NCBI GenBank assembly: GCA_902786615.1
Contig: CADADE010000048.1
Span: 1-7,566, forward strand
Origin: Oscillospiraceae bacterium
GTDB taxonomy: Bacteria; Bacillota_A; Clostridia; Oscillospirales; Oscillospiraceae
Direction: 5' to 3'
Length of the DNA: 7,566 nucleotides
Within the stretch, counting starts at the first letter, position 1; every line of letters begins with the position of its first letter. A program made the position numbers and the translations under genes. The notes below the pieces were generated by a model. The model was not told where the DNA came from. It was given only the letters and a program-made list of their open reading frames with translations, and did not search any database. Positions 1-7,146 of the stretch are shown here, piece after piece.

Positions 1-1801
1 CATCCAGAAGTACGGCTTCACCATCTCCGCCGAGGTGCTGGACTCCATCAAGGCCATGGGCTACAAGTACTCCACCAAGGGCGCCATCACCATCTCCGTC
101 GCGGACATGACCGTGCCGAGCGCGAAGTATGAGCTTATCCACGCCACCGAGGACGAGGTCGTCAAGATCGAGCGCCAGTACAAGCGCGGCTTCATCACCG
201 ACGACGAGCGCTACCGCCTGGTCGTCTCCGAGTGGGAGAAGACCACCAAGGACGTGACCGACGCGCTCTCGAGCGCCCTGGACGAATACAACCCCATCTA
301 CATGATGGCAAACTCCGGCGCCCGCGGCTCCATGAACCAGATCCGTCAGCTCGCCGGTATGCGCGGCCTGATGGCGAACACCTCCGGCAAGACCATCGAA
401 ATCCCCATCAAGTCCAACTTCCGTGAAGGCCTGTCCGTCCTGGAGTATTTCATCTCCACCAGAGGCGCCCGTAAGGGCATGGCTGACACCGCCCTTCGTA
501 CCGCGGACTCCGGTTACCTGACCCGCCGCATGGTCGACGTGTGCCAGGAGGTCATCATCCGCGAGGAGGACTGCGGCACCACCGAGGGCGTGTGGGCTTC
601 CGCCGTCTACGACAGGGGACAGGAGGTCGAGAGCTTCGGCACCAGCATCAACGGCCGTTTCCCGGCCCTGCCGATCAGCGATCCCGAGACGGGCGAGCTG
701 CTCTTCGACACCGACCACATGCTCATGTCCGAGGACGCGAAGGTCCTTGAGGCGCACAATATCCACAAGGCGTATATCCGCTCTGTCCTGACCTGTGAGG
801 CGGGCTGCGGCGTCTGCGCCAAGTGCTACGGCATCAACCTTGCCATCGGCCGCCCCGTCAACGCGGGCGAGGCTGTCGGCGTCATTGCCGCCCAGTCCAT
901 CGGCGAGCCGGGCACCCAGCTCACCATGCGTACCTTCCACACCGGCGGCGTCGCGGGCGACGATATCACCCAGGGTCTTCCCCGTGTCGAGGAGCTGTTT
1001 GAGGCGCGCAAGCCCAAGAAAATGGCGATCCTCGCGGAGACCTCCGGCACCGTCACCATCGAAGAGGCCAAGAAGGGCGTCATGTACTCCATCACCGTCA
1101 CAAACGAGGCCGAGGGCGCGACCATGGTCTACACCGTGCCGCACTCCGCCGGTATCCTCGTGCACAACGGCGACCATGTCGACAAAGGCCAGGAGCTCAC
1201 CTCCGGCGCGCTCAATCCCCACGATGTTCTGCGTATCCGCGGCGTGAACGACGACGAATTCGGCCGTCAGGGCGTGCGCAGCTATATCACGAGCGAGGTT
1301 CAGAAGGTGTACCGCCAGCAGGGCGTTGACATCAACGACAAGCATATCGAGGTTATTGTCCGCCAGATGATGCGCAAGGTGCGCGTCGAGGAGGCCGGCT
1401 CCACCGACCTGCTCTCCGGCTCCACCGTGGACATCTCCGTCTTCAAGGCCGCGAACAAGGACATCGACGAGCGCACCGCGGCAGGGGAGCAGGGTCTCAT
1501 GAAGGCCACCTGCACCCAGCTTCTCATGGGCATCACCAAGGCGTCCCTCGCAACGGATTCCTGGATGTCCGCCGCCTCCTTCCAGGAGACCACCAAGGTC
1601 CTCACCGACGCTGCCATCAAGGGCAAGGTGGACCACCTGGTCGGCCTGAAGGAGAACGTCATCATCGGCAAGCTGATCCCCGCCGGCACGGGCCTGAATT
1701 GCTACCGCGACTTCAACATCAAGACCGACGAGACCATCGCCACCGAGCCTGAGGAATACGTGGACCTCACCGCCCTCGTCAACAAGACCAACGCGATCTA
1801 A
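1..1801 (+). CDS. rpoC: RNA polymerase subunit beta' (C-terminal part, 5' end outside window)
   Basis: This is the C-terminal half of the catalytic beta' subunit of RNA polymerase. The open frame (codons begin at base 2) runs in from outside the window, so no start is present and the in-frame GTG at 35 is an internal valine. About 599 residues are visible. Recognisable blocks in order are [20 protein letters not shown] (about 314-374), the bridge helix [16 protein letters not shown] (about 440-541), the zinc-site cysteines at 572, 794, 815 and 824 (one Cys, then C-x6-C-x2-C), the trigger loop [10 protein letters not shown] through [19 protein letters not shown] (about 917-1021), and the C-terminal [12 protein letters not shown] and [21 protein letters not shown] blocks. 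The trigger loop continues directly into DITQGLPRV without the large insertion of proteobacterial beta'. The catalytic NADFDGD motif would lie upstream. The gene ends with TAA at 1799-1801 and is followed by a hairpin. Identification is essentially certain from motif order. Confidence 0.99.
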   Translation, partial: IQKYGFTISAEVLDSIKAMGYKYSTKGAITISVADMTVPSAKYELIHATEDEVVKIERQYKRGFITDDERYRLVVSEWEKTTKDVTDALSSALDEYNPIYMMANSGARGSMNQIRQLAGMRGLMANTSGKTIEIPIKSNFREGLSVLEYFISTRGARKGMADTALRTADSGYLTRRMVDVCQEVIIREEDCGTTEGVWASAVYDRGQEVESFGTSINGRFPALPISDPETGELLFDTDHMLMSEDAKVLEAHNIHKAYIRSVLTCEAGCGVCAKCYGINLAIGRPVNAGEAVGVIAAQSIGEPGTQLTMRTFHTGGVAGDDITQGLPRVEELFEARKPKKMAILAETSGTVTIEEAKKGVMYSITVTNEAEGATMVYTVPHSAGILVHNGDHVDKGQELTSGALNPHDVLRIRGVNDDEFGRQGVRSYITSEVQKVYRQQGVDINDKHIEVIVRQMMRKVRVEEAGSTDLLSGSTVDISVFKAANKDIDERTAAGEQGLMKATCTQLLMGITKASLATDSWMSAASFQETTKVLTDAAIKGKVDHLVGLKENVIIGKLIPAGTGLNCYRDFNIKTDETIATEPEEYVDLTALVNKTNAI

Positions 1802-1817
1802 CTGCAAATCGTCTTAT

Positions 1818-1848
1818 CAGAGGCTGTCTCGAAATGAGGCAGCCTCTG
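1818..1848 (+). terminator. Hairpin after rpoC, probable terminator without a U-tract
   Basis: A near-perfect stem begins 16 bases after the rpoC stop. Bases 1818-1830 pair with 1836-1848 (13 bp, including one U-G pair) around the loop GAAAT. Neither flank carries a run of T on its own sense strand, so it is not a classical intrinsic terminator. Its place between convergent genes (rpoC on +, the helicase loader on -) suggests a bidirectional terminator or a 3'-end stabilising structure. Confidence 0.55.
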
Positions 1849-1877
1849 TGCTGCTATGCCGCCCTGTGAATAGCCTC

Positions 1878-1899
1878 GCCTTCCCCTTGAGGGAAAGGC
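1878..1899. other. Second small inverted repeat in the convergent interval
   Basis: GCCTTCCCC and GGGAAAGGC can pair with one mismatch around the loop TTGA, between the rpoC hairpin and the end of the minus-strand helicase-loader gene. It has no U-tract on either strand. It might help end the minus-strand transcript or be a remnant of a dispersed repeat, but one copy in the window cannot decide. The rest of 1802-1940 shows nothing else recognisable. Confidence 0.3.
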
Positions 1900-1940
1900 A
1901 TTGCTGTCTATGGTTTTTCCTGTTTCATTCCGCTCTCTTT

Positions 1941-2744
1941 TTACCCCGCGAAGCGTTGATCCTTTTCCCTGCCGGTCAGATTCAGGTAGTACCTTCCGCG
2001 TCCGCAGTCCTCATAAATGCGCCCGGCAATGGCCGCGCCCTCGCCGTCGCGCGCATCGCGGATATAGTTCAAGTCGCGCTCGCTCGAGAAAATGGTGGGC
2101 CGACCGGCGTTATAGCGCCCGTTCAGGATCTCATAGGCCAGGCGCACGTCCGCCGCCGTGACCTCCTGCTTGAACAGATCGTCGATGTAGAGATACTGCG
2201 TCTGTATCAGCGCCGCGATCTCCTTTTCGTAGCCTCCGTCCCGTTCGGTCACAAGCTGCTTGAGGCGCGTCCCGTCGCGCACCCACTGGAAAAAGCGCAG
2301 CCGCCCGCCCTGCTCGATGAGCGCGTTGCAGATCGCGGTGCAAAGATGCGTCTTGCCGCAGCCGGACTGACCGGAGATGAAAAAGCCCGTCTTCTTCGCC
2401 TCGGCCAGATACTCCTCCGCCTTCCGCTTCACGGCCTGCTGCCAGGGCTTTTCGGCGCGGAAGCTTTCAAAGCTGCATTTTGCGGCAAGCGCTTCCAGCC
2501 CGGCCTCCCGCAGCCGCCGTCTGGACCGCGCCCTCTCCACGCATCTGCACTCCCGCGGCCCGTGGAAATGATCCCCATGCAGCTCCTTCTCGCGCCATTC
2601 GGCGATCAGAAAGCCGCCCTCGCACTCGGTACAGGTACATTTTCGGCAAAAGCCGTTTTTCAGGTACTCGCAGGGCCTTTCAGAGGTAGAGACCACCGGG
2701 GATCGGCGTATTTTCACGCCCATGACCGTGATCGTGTCGTCCAT
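1941..2744 (-). CDS. DnaC/IstB-family helicase-loader-like ATPase, phage type
   Basis: A 267-residue AAA+ ATPase of the DnaC/DnaI/IstB group. Related proteins load the replicative helicase onto melted DNA, usually with a partner initiator. Walker A is GQSGCGKT (residues 125-132), Walker B is YLYIDDL (184-190), and PTIFSSE (216-222) fits the sensor-1 segment. An AIAGRIYE stretch (238-245) resembles the family's C-terminal arginine-containing box. The N-terminal region is cysteine-rich (C25, C33, C36, C38, C41, C66, C68) and looks like a zinc-binding module, followed by a basic RARSRRRLRE stretch (71-80). The ATG at 2744 is preceded by GGGAGGG at good spacing. The first 65 bases overlap the end of the upstream DnaD-like gene in another frame, implying co-transcription and probable translational coupling. 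Size and N-terminal layout resemble prophage versions more than the longer chromosomal loader. The partner helicase is not in the window. Family assignment is firm; helicase loading by this protein is inferred. Confidence 0.9.
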   Translation of the reverse strand: MDDTITVMGVKIRRSPVVSTSERPCEYLKNGFCRKCTCTECEGGFLIAEWREKELHGDHFHGPRECRCVERARSRRRLREAGLEALAAKCSFESFRAEKPWQQAVKRKAEEYLAEAKKTGFFISGQSGCGKTHLCTAICNALIEQGGRLRFFQWVRDGTRLKQLVTERDGGYEKEIAALIQTQYLYIDDLFKQEVTAADVRLAYEILNGRYNAGRPTIFSSERDLNYIRDARDGEGAAIAGRIYEDCGRGRYYLNLTGREKDQRFAG

Positions 2745-3408
2745 TCTTTTCCCTCCCTTCCCAGGTTCTCACGGCAGCCCGCCAGTCCTTGATAGGCTTG
2801 TTGCGGTTTTGAACCCAGCCGTTGGCGGTGTAGAAGTCCACAAAGCGCTGTGCGTCTATGCCGTTCTTGCGTTCCCGACAATAGGCCTCCACCTCCTCCA
2901 CCCCCGGAGGGGAGAAGCGGGGGCGCGGCGGCTTGTCCGCACTCTCTTGCTCTCTCTCTGTTTTGTTCTGTTCGGTTACGTTGGGTTCGGTTACGTTAGG
3001 TTCGGTTACGTTAAGTTCGGTCTCCGTTTCGGATACGCGCTGCGTGCAGTCCGCTCCCGCTTTGGAAACAAGGACATAGCGCTTGCTGGCGTCGGGTGTG
3101 AGCATGGCTTTTTCGGCTGCGTATATCGTCGGGTGGTAGCGGTCGTTTTTCAGATCGTTGTTGATCCGCCAGTCCCGGATGGCAATAACGCCGCTGTCAA
3201 AGGCGATAACAAAGCCGGTTTTGACAAGCTCAGCCAGATCGCAGTCGCGGCATTTGATGGCCCGGACGAACATCTGCGGACTGGAAACAAAGCCGTCGTC
3301 GTCCGCGTGCATCCCGAGATAAAAGTACAGCAGCTTCGCCCCGCGCGTCATATCCAGAAAGCTGTCCGTGTCAATAACATCCGAGCTGAACATTCTCTTT
3401 TTTCCCAT
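2680..3408 (-). CDS. DnaD-like phage replication initiator/loader protein
   Basis: A 242-residue protein with the layout of phage replication (replisome-organiser, DnaD-like) proteins. The N-terminal domain (about 1-120; MFSSDVIDTDSFLDM, AKLLYFYLGMHADDDGF) matches the winged-helix N-terminus common in such proteins. A low-complexity acidic linker (about 127-160) is built of pentapeptide units such as PNVTE. A short C-terminal domain (about 165-217; FSPPGVEEVEAYCRER, RFVDFYTANGW, KDWRAAVRTWE) resembles phage helicase-loader adaptor C-termini. The tail is histidine-rich (HDHGHG). I chose ATG at 3408 because AAAGGAGGAG lies 6-7 bases upstream; an in-frame TTG at 3444 has no comparable site. The gene has its own promoter and overlaps the following ATPase gene by 65 bases. 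Expected role: bind origin or single-stranded DNA and hand helicase to the loader. The family is recognised from sequence; the role is inferred from family and neighbour. Confidence 0.82.
   Translation of the reverse strand: MGKKRMFSSDVIDTDSFLDMTRGAKLLYFYLGMHADDDGFVSSPQMFVRAIKCRDCDLAELVKTGFVIAFDSGVIAIRDWRINNDLKNDRYHPTIYAAEKAMLTPDASKRYVLVSKAGADCTQRVSETETELNVTEPNVTEPNVTEQNKTEREQESADKPPRPRFSPPGVEEVEAYCRERKNGIDAQRFVDFYTANGWVQNRNKPIKDWRAAVRTWEGREKNGRHDHGHGRENTPIPGGLYL
2956..3030 (-). repeat. 15-bp tandem repeat coding for a pentapeptide linker
   Basis: Three nearly identical 15-base units lie at 2971-2985, 2986-3000 and 3001-3015, each starting TTCGGTTACGTT on the + strand. More degenerate units flank them at 2956-2970 and 3016-3030. 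On the minus strand they read ETETE, LNVTE, PNVTE, PNVTE, QNKTE, all in frame within the linker of the DnaD-like protein. A unit of 15 bases keeps the frame if copies are gained or lost. This is a coding minisatellite, not a CRISPR array: there are no spacers. Confidence 0.85.
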
Positions 3409-3461
3409 TTGGTCTCCTCCTTTGCGCTCTGATGAGTTTCGCAATAATTTAAGACAATCGC

Positions 3462-3490
3462 ATTATAGCACAGGCGCATCGCAAAATCAA
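3462..3490 (-). promoter_or_regulatory. Promoter for the minus-strand replication pair
   Basis: On the minus strand TTGATT (3485-3490), a 17-base spacer and TATAAT (3462-3467), preceded by TGC (extended -10), make a near-consensus housekeeping promoter. Transcription would begin near 3455, leaving a leader of about 45 bases before the ATG at 3408, with a strong ribosome binding site at about 3415-3421. It gives the pair expression independent of the ribosomal operon. Confidence 0.8.
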
Positions 3491-3551
3491 GAGGCAAGTC
3501 CCTCTTTTTTAAGATACCGTATTTGCGCTGTGCGCCGCCGCCCCTTGAAGC

Positions 3552-3567
3552 TTCGGCATGAGCCGAA
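3552..3567. other. Short perfect hairpin in the intergenic region
   Basis: TTCGGC and GCCGAA pair perfectly around ATGA. On the + strand an A-rich stretch follows rather than a T-run, so it is not an intrinsic terminator in that direction. It lies between the two diverging promoters. Its function is unknown; it could be a protein-binding dyad. Otherwise 3491-3600 shows only A/T-rich runs. Confidence 0.3.
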
Positions 3568-3608
3568 AAAGATTAAAAAATTGTTCTTTCTTTTTTTCGC
3601 TTTTGTAG

Positions 3609-3614
3609 TATAAT
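3609..3614 (+). promoter_or_regulatory. -10 box of the promoter for the candidate structured RNA
   Basis: A perfect TATAAT at 3609-3614 lies downstream of a long T-rich tract (3581-3604). No convincing -35 box sits at normal spacing: TTGTTC at 3581 is 22 bases upstream, which is too far. The -10 match and its position just before a structured region that ends in a terminator support transcription starting near 3621. Confidence 0.55.
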
Positions 3615-3620
3615 ATAAAT

Positions 3621-3765
3621 GACCTGAGATCCGTCCCTTCTGTTTGAGGCAGCGGGCGGGGAGGTTCATCAGGGTTTGTGCTGAGCCATTCCCTCAATAG
3701 GGGCAAGACCCCGAAAAGAAAAGCACAACAGGAGCGCTTCCGGTAACGGCAGCGCTCTTTTGTTT
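3621..3765 (+). ncRNA. Candidate stand-alone structured RNA, family unknown
   Basis: About 145 bases between a TATAAT box and a strong intrinsic terminator, with no open frame of note. Visible pairing: CCGTCC (3631-3636) with GGGCGG (3654-3659); GGGA-GGTTC (3659-3667) with GAGCC-AT-TCCC (3683-3693); GGGG (3700-3703) with CCCC (3709-3712) around CAAGA. The 15-base loop 3668-3682 contains TTGTGCT (3676-3682), which is complementary over 7 bp to AGCACAA (3722-3728), giving an H-type pseudoknot across an A-rich connector. CCCT (3691-3694) can alternatively pair with AGGG (3699-3702), so a switch between folds is possible. rpsL has its own promoter downstream, so this looks like an independent small RNA; an attenuating leader for rpsL with partial readthrough is the alternative. 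I do not see the hallmarks of SRP RNA, tmRNA or RNase P RNA, and cannot confirm 6S RNA. Start, end and structure are inferred by eye. Confidence 0.6.
3732..3765 (+). terminator. Intrinsic terminator of the candidate RNA
   Basis: GAGCGCT (3732-3738) pairs with AGCGCTC (3751-3757). After one T/C mismatch the inner CCG (3740-3742) pairs with CGG (3747-3749), capped by a GTAA tetraloop of GNRA type. TTTTGTTT follows at once (3758-3765). This is a textbook rho-independent terminator on the + strand, ending a transcript that begins after the minus-strand genes and before the rpsL promoter. Confidence 0.85.
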
Positions 3766-3805
3766 GAGCAGGCCAACATAACTGAGAAAAATTTTTTCTC
3801 TCGAA

Positions 3806-3835
3806 TTCACAAAAATTCTTGACTCGGTTTGTGAA
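3806..3835. promoter_or_regulatory. Perfect 8-bp dyad around the rpsL -35 box (operator candidate)
   Basis: TTCACAAA (3806-3813) and TTTGTGAA (3828-3835) are exact inverted repeats separated by 14 bases, with arm centres 22 bp apart, about two helical turns. The -35 box lies in the gap and the right arm lies in the promoter spacer. A dimeric repressor bound here would block RNA polymerase. The half-site TTGTGAA resembles that of the redox regulator Rex, but the arms are in the opposite order, so Rex is not claimed. Confidence 0.4.
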
Positions 3836-3847
3836 ATATGCTAATAT
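3819..3847 (+). promoter_or_regulatory. Promoter of the str operon (rpsL)
   Basis: TTGACT (3819-3824), a 17-base spacer and TAATAT (3842-3847), with TGC directly before the -10 (extended -10), form a strong housekeeping promoter. An A/T-rich stretch just upstream (3784-3818), including the palindrome-like GAGAAAAATTTTTTCTC, could serve as an UP element. Transcription would start near 3854, giving a leader of about 115 bases before rpsL. Confidence 0.8.
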
Positions 3848-3872
3848 CTACAATTGCGTGGGTGAAGGAAAA

Positions 3873-3992
3873 ATGCGTCCAAAATGGCCGCAAAAATCCG
3901 TAAATACCGGATCTTTGTCCGCCCGGCGCGCACAACATCCCGCGACAACGAAAGAAAGGAGAAAACAATGCCTACTTTTAACCAGCTGGTGA
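3873..3992 (+). CDS. Possible 39-codon leader ORF overlapping the rpsL start
   Basis: An ATG at 3873, four bases after GAAGG, opens a 39-codon frame (starts MRPKWPQK, ends LLLTSW) that stops at 3990-3992, 25 bases inside rpsL and out of frame with it. The product is basic and resembles nothing I know. If translated, ribosomes would pass across the rpsL ribosome binding site and terminate just after its start, allowing coupling or competition. It may equally be a chance frame; only its position argues for it. Confidence 0.25.
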   Translation: MRPKWPQKSVNTGSLSARRAQHPATTKERRKQCLLLTSW

Positions 3993-4393
3993 GAAAAGGC
4001 AGAGAGAAGGTCACCTACAAGTCCGCCTCCCCTGCAATGCAGAAGGGTCTGAACACCCTGAAGAATAAGGAGACCGACCTGAGCGCTCCTCAGAAGAGAG
4101 GCGTCTGCACCGCCGTGCGTACCTCTACCCCCAAGAAGCCGAACTCCGCTCTGCGTAAAATCGCCCGTGTCCGCCTGACCAACGGCTATGAGGTCACCGC
4201 TTATATCCCCGGTATCGGCCATAACCTGCAGGAGCACTCCGTGGTTATGATCCGCGGCGGCCGTGTTAAGGACCTGCCTGGCGTGCGTTACCACATCATC
4301 CGCGGCACGCTCGACGCCCAGGGCGTCAACGGCCGTATGCAGGGCCGTTCCAAGTACGGTGCGAAGAGACCCAAGGCTGCAAAGAAGAAGTAA
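3968..4393 (+). CDS. rpsL: 30S ribosomal protein S12
   Basis: S12 lies at the decoding centre of the small subunit and controls accuracy; it is where streptomycin-resistance changes occur. The 141-residue product starts [14 protein letters not shown] and contains [10 protein letters not shown] (41-50), [12 protein letters not shown] (53-64), GHNLQEHSV (84-92) and [13 protein letters not shown] (97-109). The lysines that correspond to E. coli K42 (K56) and K87 (K101) are the usual sensitive-type residues. Compared with E. coli S12 (124 residues) it has a longer segment around 18-40, usual in Firmicutes, and a lysine-rich tail. The ATG at 3968 is chosen for AAAGGAG seven bases upstream and the canonical N-terminus; an in-frame ATG at 3884 would add 28 non-conserved residues and lacks a ribosome binding site. 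First gene of the str operon here. Confidence 0.98.
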   Translation: MPTFNQLVRKGREKVTYKSASPAMQKGLNTLKNKETDLSAPQKRGVCTAVRTSTPKKPNSALRKIARVRLTNGYEVTAYIPGIGHNLQEHSVVMIRGGRVKDLPGVRYHIIRGTLDAQGVNGRMQGRSKYGAKRPKAAKKK

Positions 4394-4532
4394 TAACTTC
4401 AGCGGCGATCAGCCCTGTCGTTTATCTGTTCAGCATTGTTTTCTGTTGCCATGATAAACCTCGGGGCGCAACGGATACCCGTGTGTATTCGAGTACCTGT
4501 GAATCCATTTTTTAATGAAGGAGGGAAGCAAC
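4394..4532 (+). promoter_or_regulatory. rpsL-rpsG intergenic region, possible S7 target
   Basis: This 139-base gap is long for neighbours in a ribosomal operon and has no terminator or convincing promoter. The RNA can form local helices: CTGTTGC (4443-4449) with GCAACGG (4467-4473, one G-U pair) and a small GTAT/GTAC-type hairpin near 4485-4496. In E. coli the equivalent gap is the binding site where free S7 represses its operon. A similar role here is inferred from position only; I cannot match the structure. Confidence 0.35.
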
Positions 4533-5003
4533 GTGCCCAGAAGAGGTAATGTTCCCAAAAGAGAAATTTTGCCTGATCCTATGTATAACAGCGTTCTGGT
4601 GACCAAGCTCATCAACGGCGTTATGCTCGACGGCAAGAAGGGTGTTGCACAGAAGGTCGTTTACGACGCTTTTGACATCATCAAAGAGAAGTCCGGCAAG
4701 GAGCCCCTTGACGCTTTCGCTGAGGCCATGAACAACATCATGCCCGCACTGGAGGTCAAGGCCCGCCGTGTCGGCGGCGCAACCTATCAGGTCCCCATCG
4801 AGGTTCGCCCGGCCCGTCGTCAGACCCTGGCCCTGCGCTGGCTGGTCGACTACAGCCGCAAGCGCGGTGAGAAGACCATGAAGGAGCGCCTCGCAGGCGA
4901 GATCATGGACGCCTGCAACAACCTCGGCAACTCTGTCAAGAAGCGCGAGGATATGCACAAGAACGCCGAAGCCAACAAGGCTTTCGCGCACTTCAGATGG
5001 TAA
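4533..5003 (+). CDS. rpsG: 30S ribosomal protein S7
   Basis: S7 is a primary assembly protein of the 30S head that binds the 3' major domain of 16S rRNA near the exit site. The 156-residue product equals the Bacillus S7 length. It starts [20 protein letters not shown] and shows [45 protein letters not shown] and a C-terminal [14 protein letters not shown]. The start is GTG at 4533, supported by AAGGAGGG seven bases upstream and by the conserved MPRRG N-terminus; an in-frame ATG at 4515 overlaps that ribosome binding site and would add six unrelated residues. It lies 20 bases before fusA in the same operon and could autoregulate via the gap upstream. Confidence 0.98.
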   Translation: MPRRGNVPKREILPDPMYNSVLVTKLINGVMLDGKKGVAQKVVYDAFDIIKEKSGKEPLDAFAEAMNNIMPALEVKARRVGGATYQVPIEVRPARRQTLALRWLVDYSRKRGEKTMKERLAGEIMDACNNLGNSVKKREDMHKNAEANKAFAHFRW

Positions 5004-5023
5004 TCATCTAAGCAGGAGATTTT

Positions 5024-7096
<2,073 letters not shown>

Positions 7097-7102
<6 letters not shown>

Positions 7103-7125
7103 AAAGTAAGTTAAGTATTTATAAT
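7097..7125 (+). promoter_or_regulatory. Possible internal promoter for tuf
   Basis: A perfect TATAAT (7120-7125) in the short fusA-tuf gap is preceded at 17 bases by TTCTGA (7097-7102), which overlaps the fusA stop and matches only three of six -35 positions. Extra tuf transcription is plausible because EF-Tu is needed in excess over EF-G, but A/T-rich gaps often carry chance -10 boxes. Confidence 0.3.
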
Positions 7126-7146
7126 CTATTTTAGGAGGATATTAAA

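Noticed and set aside
1848..2792. 314-codon + strand open frame opposite the helicase loader
   Set aside because: It mirrors the minus-strand ATPase gene, which has Walker motifs and a ribosome binding site. The + strand product is leucine/alanine/proline-rich without recognisable motifs.
2956..3030. CRISPR-like array
   Set aside because: The repeats are 15 bases, directly adjacent with no spacers, and lie in frame in a coding region.
2722..3432. 236-codon + strand open frame opposite the DnaD-like gene
   Set aside because: Shadow of the minus-strand gene; its FGYVRFGYV-type repeat is only the 15-bp minisatellite read on the other strand.
3409..3444. TTG at 3444 as start of the DnaD-like protein
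   Set aside because: The ATG at 3408 has a strong AAAGGAGGAG site at good spacing. Starting at 3444 would place that site inside the coding region and add 12 residues of poor likeness.
3489..3510. Six-bp stem AAGAGG/CCTCTT followed by T-run as a + strand terminator
   Set aside because: The stem is short and overlaps the -35 box of the minus-strand promoter; no + strand transcript is expected to arrive there unless rpoC reads through.
1835..3653. TGAGGCAGC direct repeat (1835-1843 and 3645-3653) as attachment-site duplication around the inserted genes
   Set aside because: Nine bases is near chance for the intervals compared. One copy is part of the rpoC hairpin stem and the other lies within the candidate RNA, with no integrase to support site-specific insertion.
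3621..3765. SRP RNA, tmRNA or RNase P RNA as identity of the structured RNA
   Set aside because: The conserved GGAAGGAAGCAGC-type SRP tip is absent, there is no tRNA-like end with tag frame, and it is too short for RNase P RNA.
3884..3967. In-frame 28-codon N-terminal extension of S12
   Set aside because: No ribosome binding site before 3884, and the added residues match no S12 family N-terminus; the start at 3968 has AAAGGAG and the canonical MPTFNQL.
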